A stretch of 16,266 bases of DNA, taken from contig CAYJPG010000064.1 of assembly GCA_964371995.1 (NCBI GenBank), forward strand, positions 1-16,266, read 5' to 3'. A program made the position numbers and the translations under genes. This document shows, piece after piece, positions 1 through 7,908 of the stretch. The stretch's first letter is position 1; every line of letters starts with the position of its first letter. Below the pieces are notes generated by a model, which was not told the origin of the DNA, did not search any database, and saw nothing but the letters and a program-made list of their open reading frames with translations. The DNA comes from SHZI01 sp964371995. Lineage in GTDB: Bacteria > Pseudomonadota > Gammaproteobacteria > Steroidobacterales > GCA-2729495.

Positions 1-3000
1 AACCAGAGCCGCTCCTGGGCAAAGGAAAGCGGCACAACATCGTCATGCGCTGCCGCGACCAGGCCGGCGGCACTGTGTGACTGCCGCCGGCTGTCCAGCG
101 CCACGGCCAGCGCCGCGATCGTCGGCGCCGCAAACATCTCGCGAAGCGTGAAGTCTTGCGCATAGCGGGTGCGGATCCGGCTGACGATGCGCGTGGCGAG
201 CAACGAATGGCCGCCTGCATCGAAGAAGTTCTCATCGACGCCGATGTGCCTGCCACCGAACACCTCGGACCACATCGTTGCCAGCTCGCGCTCGGTATCG
301 GTACGCAGCCCTGCACCGACGGCCGGTACTTCGACACTGCTCCCGTTGTCATACAACGCCGCAAACGCGCGCCGGTCGAGCTTTCCGCTCGGCGTCAGCG
401 GCAACTGATCGAGGCATTGCCAGGCAGTCGGCAGCATGTGCGCCGGCAGCAAGCTGCGCAGATGTGTGCGCAACCCTGACCACAGTTCGGCATCGGGTCC
501 GGCATCAGCCTCTGCAGCGCGCACCACGCCGGCCATCAGCCGAGCGGCCTCGCCCTCTCCGCAGATTGTGACGATGGCGCCCGCAACGGCTGCATGCGCA
601 GTGAGTGCACTCTCGATCTCGCCTGGCTCGATGCGCAGCCCGCGCAACTTGAACTGGGCATCGAGGCGACCCAGGCATTCAATCTGGCCATCAGCAAGCC
701 AGCGCGCACGATCGCCACTGCGATACAGTCGTCGCGGCTCGCCATCCGTAGCAAGGTGAACCGTGATGAACTTCTCTGCTGTCAGCTCCGGCCGCTGCCA
801 GTAACCTGGTCCGACCCCGATGCCGCCAACGACCAGCTCGCCGGGAATACCGGGCGGCAGCAGCTCTGCGTTGGCATCGAGTACATAGACGCTGACATTG
901 GCAACCGGCCGGCCTATCGGCACACGCCCCGTCGCTGCGGGCAGCCCGTTCACTTCATGACAGGTGGCATCCCAGATTTCCGAGGTGCCATAAGTGTTCA
1001 GCAGCCGCGCGCGTGGAAATGCCGACTGGAAGCGCCGGGCAAGCACCGGATCAAGCGGCTCGCCGCTGCTGATGCAACTGCGCAGGGCGGGCACGCCACC
1101 CTCCGGGATTGCATCGAGCAGTGCGCGCAGCAGCGAGGGCACGAGCACCAGGTGTGTGACCGCATGAGCGCGCAGGAAGTCCGGCAGGCGCAGCGCATCG
1201 CTCGCAATATCATCCGGCACGATCACCAGCGGGACCCCGTGGCTGAGCGCGCCGAAGATCTCCCACAGCGAGTCGATAAAACCGAAACTGGTGCGCAGCG
1301 CAAACACGTCTTGCGCACCGAAACCGTAGCCCTGCCACATCCAGTGGCAACGATTCACGGCGGAAGCGTGCGTGGTCACCGCACCCTTCGGCATGCCTGT
1401 GGAACCCGAGGTGTAGAGGATCACCGCAGCGTCGGCTGGCGCTGTGCCGGCCGGCTTCAGCGACGCATCCGGCCGGACTGGACGCAGATCGCAGAGCACG
1501 ATCTGCACGCCCGCATCGGCGGCGACAAACTGCTGACGTGCCAGCGGCCAGGCTGGATCCAGCGGGACGATCACGCCGCCCGCACGCAGGATACCGAGCA
1601 GCGCAACGACAGCTTCGACCGAGCGCGGCATGCACAGGCCCACCGGCATACCCGGCTGCAGACCGCAGGCGGTCAGTTCGGCCGCAAGCTGCGCGCTGCG
1701 CTCCGCAAGCCTGGCGTAGCTCCAGCAGCCTGTGGTGGTGCGCAGCGCCGGCGCGTCCGGCGCCCGACGGGCCTGCACAAGAAAGGCATCGTGCAACGAC
1801 GTCCGCTCCGGATACGGTGCAACCGTATCGTTCCAGTCATGAAGAATCTTCTGGCGTGCGGTTTCGGACAACAGGCTGAGCCCAGCCATGGGTGCATCGG
1901 GACGGGCGACGATCGCGGCAAGCAACACCGCGTATATCTGCGCCAGTTGTGCGCCGACCAGGTCCTCAAGTACCGCCGCAGACCAGGCGAAATAGCCGGC
2001 CAGCGGCTGACCCTCACCCGCATCGCGCAGCAGACACTCAAGATCAAAATAGGAAGCGCGCTCGGCCGGCAGCGACAACAGGCTGAAGCGCGCCTTCGGT
2101 GCACCGGGAGCCGGGGCGGCGACCGCGGACTCCGGCTGTATATCGGTCTCCCAGGAAAACAGGATCTGGAACAGCGGATGCTCATCCAGTTTTCGCTCCG
2201 GGCTGACGGCAGCCACAACCCGCGAGAATGGCACATTCCGGTATTGCATGGCCTCGAGCACCATCGCCCGCTCGCGCAACAGATGACTGCGAAATGAATC
2301 CTGCAGTTCGACCGGCGTACGCAAGGCAACCGGGTTCACCAGGCAGCCGATCAGCTCACGCTGCTCGGGCGTGTCCCGCAGGGTCATCGGCGTGCCGATC
2401 ACCAGATCGTGCTGCCCGGTCAGACGGACGAGCAGTACGCGAAACGCGGCCAGCAGGACGACATACGGTGTGGTGCCGCTGTCACGCGCGAGTCGACGCA
2501 GCCTGTCGGCCAGCGGCGCATCCAGGCTGAAGGCAGAGCGCCGCGAACTTTTCGTGCCCCGCCACGGACGCACCAGCGCATGCAGGGCCGCAGGCGGCGG
2601 CGATGCGAGTATCTCTTGCCAGCGCTGCAGCACGCCGGTTTCATGCCGCGTATCGCTCTGCATCTGCGCACGCGCCACATCCGCATACTCGAGCTGCAGT
2701 GGCGGCAGCGGCGATGGCTTCCCCGCAAGCAGCGCCTGATAGAGCGCAGCAAGTTCCGCACGAATAACCGGAACCGACAGCCCGTCAGCAATGATGTGAT
2801 GGGCCGTGACCAGCAGTACATGCTGCTCGTCGGCGATACGGCAGAGTTGCGGTTTCAGCAGCGGACCACGATGCAGATCGAAGGGCTCGCGCAGCGCTGT
2901 GCCAGCGATCTCCAGCAGACCGGCCGGCGCCGTACCGATATCGACCCGCAACAGCAGCGGCCCATTCAGCAGCTGTGGTGCCGGGACCTGCCAGACCTGG

Positions 3001-3359
3001 CCATCTTTTTCACTGAAAGTCGTACGCAGTATCGAATGGCGCGCAAGCAAGGCGTGCCAGGCCCGCGCGAGCAGCGCCGCATCGAGCGGACCATCGATAC
3101 GGATCGCAAACTGCTCGCTGGCGCTGGTGTCCTGCGGATAGAGTACATGCAGGAACCACAGGCTCTGCTGTGCAAAGCCGAGTGGCGCCGGATTCCCGTT
3201 GTGGAAATGGTCCAGCAGCTCCGGCTTGCGCTCGCTGAGCGCCTGGCGCAGTTCCGGTGTCAGCGCGCCAGCCGGCGCGTCAAAGAGCAGGCGCCCGCGC
3301 TCGACCCGCAGCGTGATTCCCGCCGCGCGCGTTGCCGCGAGCAGCTCGACAACGGTCAT
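1..3359 (-). CDS. Nonribosomal peptide synthetase, docking-C-A-PCP-C(partial); 3' end beyond window
   Basis: Reading the minus strand from the ATG at 3359 gives 1,119 codons with no stop up to the left edge, so the C-terminus is missing. Residues 1-52 resemble a TubC-type N-terminal docking domain. A condensation domain follows (FAQQSLWFL near residue 62; active-site HHIIADG at 187-193). The adenylation domain shows YTSGSTGMPKG near 650, FIDSLWE at 694-700, NTYGTSE and the A10 lysine (LTPSGKLDRR, K993). The carrier domain has GGHSLL with the phosphopantetheine serine at 1052. The last residues (PLSFAQERLW) open a second condensation domain. Selectivity positions mapped by eye against GrsA read I695, D696, W699, V738, I763, S765: Asp is shifted one place, as in beta-alanine-type codes (V-D-W-V-I/V-S). 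The start overlaps the upstream NRPS stop in an ATGA, so the two are translationally coupled. It likely extends a chain received from the upstream loading module. The substrate assignment is inference. Confidence 0.95.
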   Translation of the reverse strand, partial: MTVVELLAATRAAGITLRVERGRLLFDAPAGALTPELRQALSERKPELLDHFHNGNPAPLGFAQQSLWFLHVLYPQDTSASEQFAIRIDGPLDAALLARAWHALLARHSILRTTFSEKDGQVWQVPAPQLLNGPLLLRVDIGTAPAGLLEIAGTALREPFDLHRGPLLKPQLCRIADEQHVLLVTAHHIIADGLSVPVIRAELAALYQALLAGKPSPLPPLQLEYADVARAQMQSDTRHETGVLQRWQEILASPPPAALHALVRPWRGTKSSRRSAFSLDAPLADRLRRLARDSGTTPYVVLLAAFRVLLVRLTGQHDLVIGTPMTLRDTPEQRELIGCLVNPVALRTPVELQDSFRSHLLRERAMVLEAMQYRNVPFSRVVAAVSPERKLDEHPLFQILFSWETDIQPESAVAAPAPGAPKARFSLLSLPAERASYFDLECLLRDAGEGQPLAGYFAWSAAVLEDLVGAQLAQIYAVLLAAIVARPDAPMAGLSLLSETARQKILHDWNDTVAPYPERTSLHDAFLVQARRAPDAPALRTTTGCWSYARLAERSAQLAAELTACGLQPGMPVGLCMPRSVEAVVALLGILRAGGVIVPLDPAWPLARQQFVAADAGVQIVLCDLRPVRPDASLKPAGTAPADAAVILYTSGSTGMPKGAVTTHASAVNRCHWMWQGYGFGAQDVFALRTSFGFIDSLWEIFGALSHGVPLVIVPDDIASDALRLPDFLRAHAVTHLVLVPSLLRALLDAIPEGGVPALRSCISSGEPLDPVLARRFQSAFPRARLLNTYGTSEIWDATCHEVNGLPAATGRVPIGRPVANVSVYVLDANAELLPPGIPGELVVGGIGVGPGYWQRPELTAEKFITVHLATDGEPRRLYRSGDRARWLADGQIECLGRLDAQFKLRGLRIEPGEIESALTAHAAVAGAIVTICGEGEAARLMAGVVRAAEADAGPDAELWSGLRTHLRSLLPAHMLPTAWQCLDQLPLTPSGKLDRRAFAALYDNGSSVEVPAVGAGLRTDTERELATMWSEVFGGRHIGVDENFFDAGGHSLLATRIVSRIRTRYAQDFTLREMFAAPTIAALAVALDSRRQSHSAAGLVAAAHDDVVPLSFAQERLW

Positions 3360-6328
3360 AGCTCACCTTGCTCGCGATCCATCGAGCCTTGCTGCATATG
3401 AGCTTCGCCGCGCTCGAGTGCGGCCGCAAGCGCTGCCGCATATGCGCCTTCAAGATGGCGGCACATCGCGGCCACCGTGGGCGCATCGAACAGCGCTGCG
3501 AGCGGTAGCGGCGCATCCAGCCAGCGCTGTGTCGTTGTGGTGAGTTGTACCGCGGTGATCGAGTCACCGCCCAGATCAAAAAAATTATCCTCGACGCCAA
3601 TCGCTTCCAGGCCCAGGGCCTGCGCCCAGAGCCCGGCGACAGCCTTCTCCACGGCATTGCGCGGTGCGATGGCTGCGGCGGCAAGACGGGGCCGGTACCG
3701 ACCCGGTGCCGGCAACGCCTCGCGGTCGAGTTTGCCGCCCGGCGTCAGCGGCAACTCCGGCAGAAACAGCCAGCTCTGCGGCACCATGTATTCGGGTACG
3801 CGATCGCCGAGCCAGGCACGCAGGGCATCGACTGACACCACCCGATCCTCTGCACCGATACCCGCCAGCAGTTCGCGATGCAGCCGCATCGCACCCGCCT
3901 CAGTGCTCGCATGGCGCGTCACCTGCCTGAACTCGCGCGCCGGCCTGTCGCCCTCCGCGCCCAACGACACGCACAACTCGTAATCCGGATGGCGCGGATC
4001 CGACTCGTTGAAAGCCCGCCAGCTGATGCGCACGACATCGCCGCGACGCACGGCGATGCCGGCATCGGTCATCGGCACGAACACTGGCAGCCAAGCGCGC
4101 TGCTCCTGCAGATAGTCAACCGTGTGTGCGGCATCGGCAGACACCACGGTCCACAGCAGGCAGCCATCGAAATATCCGTCGCGCTGCACTTCGAGTTCAG
4201 CGCTGCCGCTGTGGCCTGGCGGCAGCGGCCCGTGGAAATCCAGCACTTCGAAATCGGTGCCTGCAGTCAACAAATCCGCAGCTGCGACGTTTCGTACACA
4301 GAGACGCACATCGAAGGGCGTACCGGTAACCATGAACATTCGTCGCACATAGTCGGCGGCAAGCGGCGAGAAACGTGGCCGCTCACGCGCTGCGGCAGGC
4401 AACTCCATCAGCGCAAGCCGGGTGACGCAACGGGACGGAACCGGCACACAGCCCGCTGAAAAATTGCGGCGTGCCGCATTCCAGACCGGCACGATGCCAT
4501 CGGCACTGCCGATATTGCCGACGATACCCTGGGTACAGACTTCAACCGGCTCCGGCAGCGTCAGGGCCGCGATATCGCCGTGCAGGACGGTGATGCGGTC
4601 TTCGAGCCCGAGCGTACGCACCAGTTCAGCTGCCTGCCGTGCTGCCAACTCAAGGACCTCAACCGCATACACATGACGTGCACCGGCTTCGATACACAGG
4701 CGCGCCAGCACAGCGTCGCTGCCGGTACCGATATCGAGTACGACCTTGCCAGGCACGCTGCCGGCAAAAGCCGCGCGATAAGCGTTTAGCCGCACCGGTT
4801 CGGCATTCATCAGTCCGTACAACAACTCGTCGTACACCTCGTACGCGCCCAGCGAAGGCCAGAACTCCAGTCCGGTTGCCTCTGCCTGCGGTTCTGCGCT
4901 GACGATATGCGCCGTGAGGCGCGGATTGCCGGCCGCATCGTTCTGCAGTGCCACGGCTGCATCGCGCACGCCCGGGTGGGCACGCAATGCGGCTTCGATT
5001 TCTGCCGGCTCGATGCGGTAGCCGCGATACTTGAGCTGCATATCGGCGCGGCCCAGATACTCGAGGGCGCCATCAGCAAGCAGCCGCACCTGATCTCCGG
5101 TCCGGTAACCGCGCAGCGGCCCCTGCCCGGCCACGGCATGCGCGGTAAAGCGCTGTGCGGTGAGCGATGCGTCGCCGAAATAGCCCGCCGCGATACAGGT
5201 GCCGGCCACCCATAGTTCGCCCGGCTCGCCTGACGCGACGGGCCGGCCGGCCGCATCCAGTACCAGCACGTGACGACCGCCGAGCGGCTGGCCAATATTG
5301 CGCACACCCTCGGTGCTCGAATCGGCTGCGCTGTAAACGCGCAAGGTTACCTGGCCAGCGGTTTCCGTGAGCGCATAGGTGCTGAGCAGTCGTGGCGCAG
5401 AGGGCTGCCGTTCTGCATCGTGGTAGCGATGCCAGGTGGCGATGTCTTCCGGCCGCAGCACCTCGCCGCTGAGCGCGAGATAACGCAGCCGGCTGCCGGC
5501 AATCGCCTGATGAAATTCCTGCATGCCGAGCAGCCGGCGCAGGGCCGATGGCGTCTGGCTGAAAACCGTCACGCCCCGCTCAGCAATCCAGGTGCCGAGT
5601 GCAGCGGGTGCATTGCGAACCACTGCGGGCACCACCTGCAGGCAGCCACCGTGCAGCAGTGCGCCGTGGATCTCCCAGACCGAGAAGCCGAAGGAAGCGG
5701 AATGAAACCAGCTCCAGACATCATCGGAGCTGAAATCAAGCGCCGCGCAGAGCGGCGGAAACAGCCCGGCGAGATTGCCATGCGTGACCATCACGCACTT
5801 CGGCGCACCGCCGGAACCGGAAGTGAACATCAGGTAGCAAAGCTGTTCCGGAACGATCTGTACTGCCGGATCTGCAGCACTGTACGCCGCAATTTGTACA
5901 CGCTCCTGATCGAGATCGAGCAGCTCATGCATGCCGGCCGGGCAACGCTCGCGCAGGCGGGTACAACTGATCAGCACTGCCGGATTCACGACACCCAGCA
6001 TCTGCTGCAGGCGTTCGCGGGGCCAGGCGGGATCGAGCGGCAAGTAAGCGCCGCCGGCCTTCAGCACAGCGAGCATCGCAACCAGCAGCTCCGTACCGGG
6101 CTCGAGACAGATACCGACTGGCACATCGCGTGCAACGCCGAGATCCTGCAAACGACGCGCAAGCCGGTTCGCCGCTGCATCTAGTTCTGCATAACCCAGC
6201 TGCTGTTCGCCACTGACGATCGCCGGCGCGTCGGGCCGCAGCTGCACGTGGGCGGCGAGGCGTTCCAGGAGGCTGAGCGACAAGTGCGCATCAGACCGCG
6301 GCAGCGGTGTGCTCAGCAGCGTGCTCAC
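3356..6328 (-). CDS. NRPS loading module: A domain with embedded PRMT-like methyltransferase, then PCP
   Basis: A 990-residue protein with no condensation domain, so probably the initiation module. An upstream in-frame start at 6442 exists, but the GTG at 6328 overlaps the preceding stop as GTGA and sits just before the A domain, so I chose it. A-domain motifs: GYAELDAAANRLARRL (A1), LKAGGAYLPLDPAW (A2), FTSGSGGAPKC (A3, Cys replacing the usual Gly after PK), FGFSVWE (A4, Gly214 where amino-acid-activating domains have Asp), STYALTETAG (A5), KYRGYRIEPAEIE (A8), VPEYMVP (A9) and LTPGGKLDRE (A10, K866). About 310 residues between A8 and A9 form a methyltransferase domain listed separately. The PCP has DLGGDSITA with Ser923. 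A charged tail follows that could meet the docking domain of the next protein. The missing Asp suggests a starter without a normal alpha-amino group (hydroxy, keto, aryl or beta-amino acid). The product is unknown. Confidence 0.95.
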   Translation of the reverse strand: MSTLLSTPLPRSDAHLSLSLLERLAAHVQLRPDAPAIVSGEQQLGYAELDAAANRLARRLQDLGVARDVPVGICLEPGTELLVAMLAVLKAGGAYLPLDPAWPRERLQQMLGVVNPAVLISCTRLRERCPAGMHELLDLDQERVQIAAYSAADPAVQIVPEQLCYLMFTSGSGGAPKCVMVTHGNLAGLFPPLCAALDFSSDDVWSWFHSASFGFSVWEIHGALLHGGCLQVVPAVVRNAPAALGTWIAERGVTVFSQTPSALRRLLGMQEFHQAIAGSRLRYLALSGEVLRPEDIATWHRYHDAERQPSAPRLLSTYALTETAGQVTLRVYSAADSSTEGVRNIGQPLGGRHVLVLDAAGRPVASGEPGELWVAGTCIAAGYFGDASLTAQRFTAHAVAGQGPLRGYRTGDQVRLLADGALEYLGRADMQLKYRGYRIEPAEIEAALRAHPGVRDAAVALQNDAAGNPRLTAHIVSAEPQAEATGLEFWPSLGAYEVYDELLYGLMNAEPVRLNAYRAAFAGSVPGKVVLDIGTGSDAVLARLCIEAGARHVYAVEVLELAARQAAELVRTLGLEDRITVLHGDIAALTLPEPVEVCTQGIVGNIGSADGIVPVWNAARRNFSAGCVPVPSRCVTRLALMELPAAARERPRFSPLAADYVRRMFMVTGTPFDVRLCVRNVAAADLLTAGTDFEVLDFHGPLPPGHSGSAELEVQRDGYFDGCLLWTVVSADAAHTVDYLQEQRAWLPVFVPMTDAGIAVRRGDVVRISWRAFNESDPRHPDYELCVSLGAEGDRPAREFRQVTRHASTEAGAMRLHRELLAGIGAEDRVVSVDALRAWLGDRVPEYMVPQSWLFLPELPLTPGGKLDREALPAPGRYRPRLAAAAIAPRNAVEKAVAGLWAQALGLEAIGVEDNFFDLGGDSITAVQLTTTTQRWLDAPLPLAALFDAPTVAAMCRHLEGAYAAALAAALERGEAHMQQGSMDREQGEL
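3900..4885 (-). other. PRMT-like methyltransferase domain inserted in the NRPS A domain
   Basis: Roughly residues 482-810 of the loading-module protein. The segment GKVVLDIGTGSDAVLARL, then AGARHVYAVEVLELA, then GLEDRITVLHGDIAAL follows the order and wording of protein arginine methyltransferases (VLDxGxGxG, VYAVE, DRIxVxxG). The later part, with a DGYFDG stretch, VDYLQEQRAWLPVF and GDVVRISW, resembles the PRMT C-terminal barrel. Two departures are visible. The third glycine of the SAM loop is Asp (GTGSD). The acidic 'double-E' loop that grips arginine reads CTQGIVGNIGSADG, with no matching glutamates. This is not the usual NRPS N-methyltransferase domain. The substrate is probably the carrier-bound starter, but this is inference, and the domain could be inactive. 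Boundaries are approximate. Confidence 0.75.
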
Positions 6329-7092
6329 GGTTTCTGCCCGGCGGAGAGTTCGGCCGTCAGGCCCAGCACGGGCGGGTTGCGCAGATAGGCCGCGTAGTCG
6401 TTGGCGCCATCGGCACCAGGATCGAGTTCCAGCGGGTGCCACGCGATCGCGCTGAACCCTGCGTCGCGCAGCGTGCGCTCGTAGCTGTCCCGCGAGTAGT
6501 ACCAGGTGTCGAAGCGGATCATCTGCCGCCCGGCCACCAGCGAGTAACGGATCCGGCTGGCCTCGGCACGCGGCTCCACCGCAACCTTGTCAAAACCGTA
6601 GGGCGCATAGCCGGCGTAGTCGGCCACTGTCTGGTCCGGATTCTCGACGAGTGCGACGAGACGGCCGCCGGGCTTCAGTACATTCGCAAGCCGCTGGCAC
6701 ATGCGGGCGAGTACCCCGACCGATGGCGCGTAATGCAGCAGATAGGCAGCCAGCACGATATCGAAACCGCCCGCCCCGTAACCGGCACATGGCAGCTCCG
6801 GCAAATCCTCGACCGCACAGCACTGGTACTGGATACCCAGCGGCTCCCGGCTCTCCTCCTCGCGTGCGAGCTGGATCATCTCCGCCGAAACGTCCACGCC
6901 GGCGATGCGGCTTGCGCCCGTCGCCATCAGTCGCCGGGCATGAAAGCCGTCGCCGCAGCCCGCATCGAAGATTGCAGCACCCCGGATGTCGCCGAGCAGG
7001 CGGTCGATGGTCCAGCTTTCGATGGCCGCGCGCAGCGGCGAGGCCTTGCTGCGCTGATAGTCGCGGGCGATGGCGTCGTAGACGGCGGCCAT
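6325..7092 (-). CDS. Class I SAM-dependent methyltransferase (small-molecule type)
   Basis: A 255-residue protein. ATG at 7092 is chosen because it follows the deaminase stop by 2 bases and has AGGAG 10 bases upstream; a longer reading from 7125 would overlap the deaminase. Motif I is IFDAGCGDGF (residues 41-50), followed by GVDVS (65-69) and a motif-III-like LKPGGRLVAL, which is a complete class I fold. The N-terminal YDAIARDYQRSK and the C-terminal YSRDSYERTLRDAGF and YLRNPPVLGL stretches resemble small-molecule methyltransferases of the ToxA (toxoflavin) type, judged by eye. It ends in a GTGA overlap with the NRPS loading module, so it is probably a tailoring or precursor-modifying enzyme of the same pathway. 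No membrane segments are seen. The substrate is unknown. Confidence 0.88.
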   Translation of the reverse strand: MAAVYDAIARDYQRSKASPLRAAIESWTIDRLLGDIRGAAIFDAGCGDGFHARRLMATGASRIAGVDVSAEMIQLAREEESREPLGIQYQCCAVEDLPELPCAGYGAGGFDIVLAAYLLHYAPSVGVLARMCQRLANVLKPGGRLVALVENPDQTVADYAGYAPYGFDKVAVEPRAEASRIRYSLVAGRQMIRFDTWYYSRDSYERTLRDAGFSAIAWHPLELDPGADGANDYAAYLRNPPVLGLTAELSAGQKP

Positions 7093-7094
7093 GA

Positions 7095-7541
7095 CTAGAT
7101 CCGCTCCTGCCGCTGCGCTGCCCACTCGACCAGCAAGGCGCGCGCTTCATCACCCAGCACATCGCCGTGCAGCCGGATCGACGCGGGTAGCGGCGCAGCC
7201 AGTTCATTGCCGGTGACCGCCTGCATGTCCTGCAGGCTGGCGGCAAAGAACACCTGGTGAATCCCGGCGTAGTGACAGGCGGCAAGACACATGGCACAGG
7301 GTTCAACGCTGACATACAACTCGCAGCCGGCGAGCGTCGCGCTGCGCAGACTGCGGCAAGCGGCGCGGATGGCGAGAATCTCGGCATGCGCGCTTGCGTC
7401 GGGACCACCGGCCACGGCGCTGTGCGCGCTGGCGATCATCCGCCCATCCTGCACGATGCAGGCACCAACCGGCGCTTCGCCGGCAAGCAGCCCGCGGCGC
7501 GCCAGCGCGAGCGCCGCGCGCATCAGTGTCTCGTCAGCCAC
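7095..7541 (-). CDS. Zinc-dependent nucleoside/base deaminase (CDA/TadA/guanine deaminase superfamily)
   Basis: Starting at the GTG at 7541, the product is 148 residues, the usual size for this superfamily. It overlaps the queD stop by 8 bases; an upstream start at 7592 lies well inside queD and is less likely. Zinc and catalytic motifs are intact: HAE (H52, E54) and PCAMC (C82, C85). These support hydrolytic removal of an amino group from a base or nucleoside. The region after PCAMC (HYAGIHQVFFAA) looks more like guanine/cytosine deaminases than tRNA deaminase TadA, but the substrate cannot be read from the sequence. Its place between a pterin/deazapurine enzyme and a methyltransferase suggests it acts on a heterocyclic precursor. 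It could also be an unrelated salvage enzyme caught in the operon. Confidence 0.88.
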   Translation of the reverse strand: MADETLMRAALALARRGLLAGEAPVGACIVQDGRMIASAHSAVAGGPDASAHAEILAIRAACRSLRSATLAGCELYVSVEPCAMCLAACHYAGIHQVFFAASLQDMQAVTGNELAAPLPASIRLHGDVLGDEARALLVEWAAQRQERI

Positions 7542-7908
7542 CGGCCTCGCAGTCCTCACCCCGATAGATCGCACCGCTCGTGCAGGTCTCATGCACGATT
7601 ACCTTTGACAACAGGGGCAGCACCGGTTTCAGCTGCTGCCAGATCCAGCGCGCAACCACCTCGCTGGTCGGGTTCTCAAGGCCCGGCACATCGTTCAGAT
7701 AGTGATGATCGAGGATGTCGTAGACAGGCGAAAACTTCTGCTTGATTTCACCGAAATCCATCACCCAGCCGGCATGCGGATCGACCGGCCCCTGCACATA
7801 GATCGCACCCCGCCATGAGTGGCCGTGCAGCCGGCTGCACTTGTGGCCGGCGGGCACGTTAGGCAGACGGTGTGCCGCCTCGAAGATGAACTCCTTGAAG
7901 ATCTCCAT
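7534..7908 (-). CDS. queD: 6-carboxy-5,6,7,8-tetrahydropterin synthase (QueD/PTPS family)
   Basis: A 124-residue protein. The family converts 7,8-dihydroneopterin triphosphate to 6-carboxytetrahydropterin, the second step toward 7-deazaguanines (preQ0, queuosine). Visible residues: zinc ligands H13, H28 and H30 in FEAAHRLPN and SRLHGHSW, catalytic Cys24 in GHKCSRLHGH, LDHHYLND near 66-73, and HETCTSGAIYRGE near 106-118. The pattern is very close to E. coli QueD as I remember it, including the Cys-x3-HGH spacing of true QueD. It is the first gene of the minus-strand operon. The ATG at 7908 has AAGAG just upstream. Queuosine biosynthesis alone is the plain reading; its coupling to a deaminase, a methyltransferase and NRPS genes suggests a possible second role. 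Confidence 0.93.
   Translation of the reverse strand: MEIFKEFIFEAAHRLPNVPAGHKCSRLHGHSWRGAIYVQGPVDPHAGWVMDFGEIKQKFSPVYDILDHHYLNDVPGLENPTSEVVARWIWQQLKPVLPLLSKVIVHETCTSGAIYRGEDCEAGG

Noticed and set aside
594..2297. Plus-strand open frame of 567 codons
   Set aside because: It is antisense to the NRPS, which shows all expected motifs in one continuous minus-strand frame. The plus-strand translation is low-complexity, rich in Arg, Gln and His, typical of a GC-rich shadow.
1..3359. Possible frameshifts or pseudogene in the second NRPS
   Set aside because: Only short minus-strand frames ending within the window were apparent at first, but reading triplet by triplet from 3359 to 3 shows no stop; the frame simply has no end inside the window.
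2409..3401. Plus-strand open frame of 330 codons
   Set aside because: Lies opposite the condensation domain (HHIIADG) of the second NRPS; no family features.
7095..7541. TadA (tRNA adenosine deaminase) assignment
   Set aside because: HAE and PCAMC are shared by the whole superfamily, and the segment after the second motif differs from TadA as I know it; only a general deaminase call is supported.
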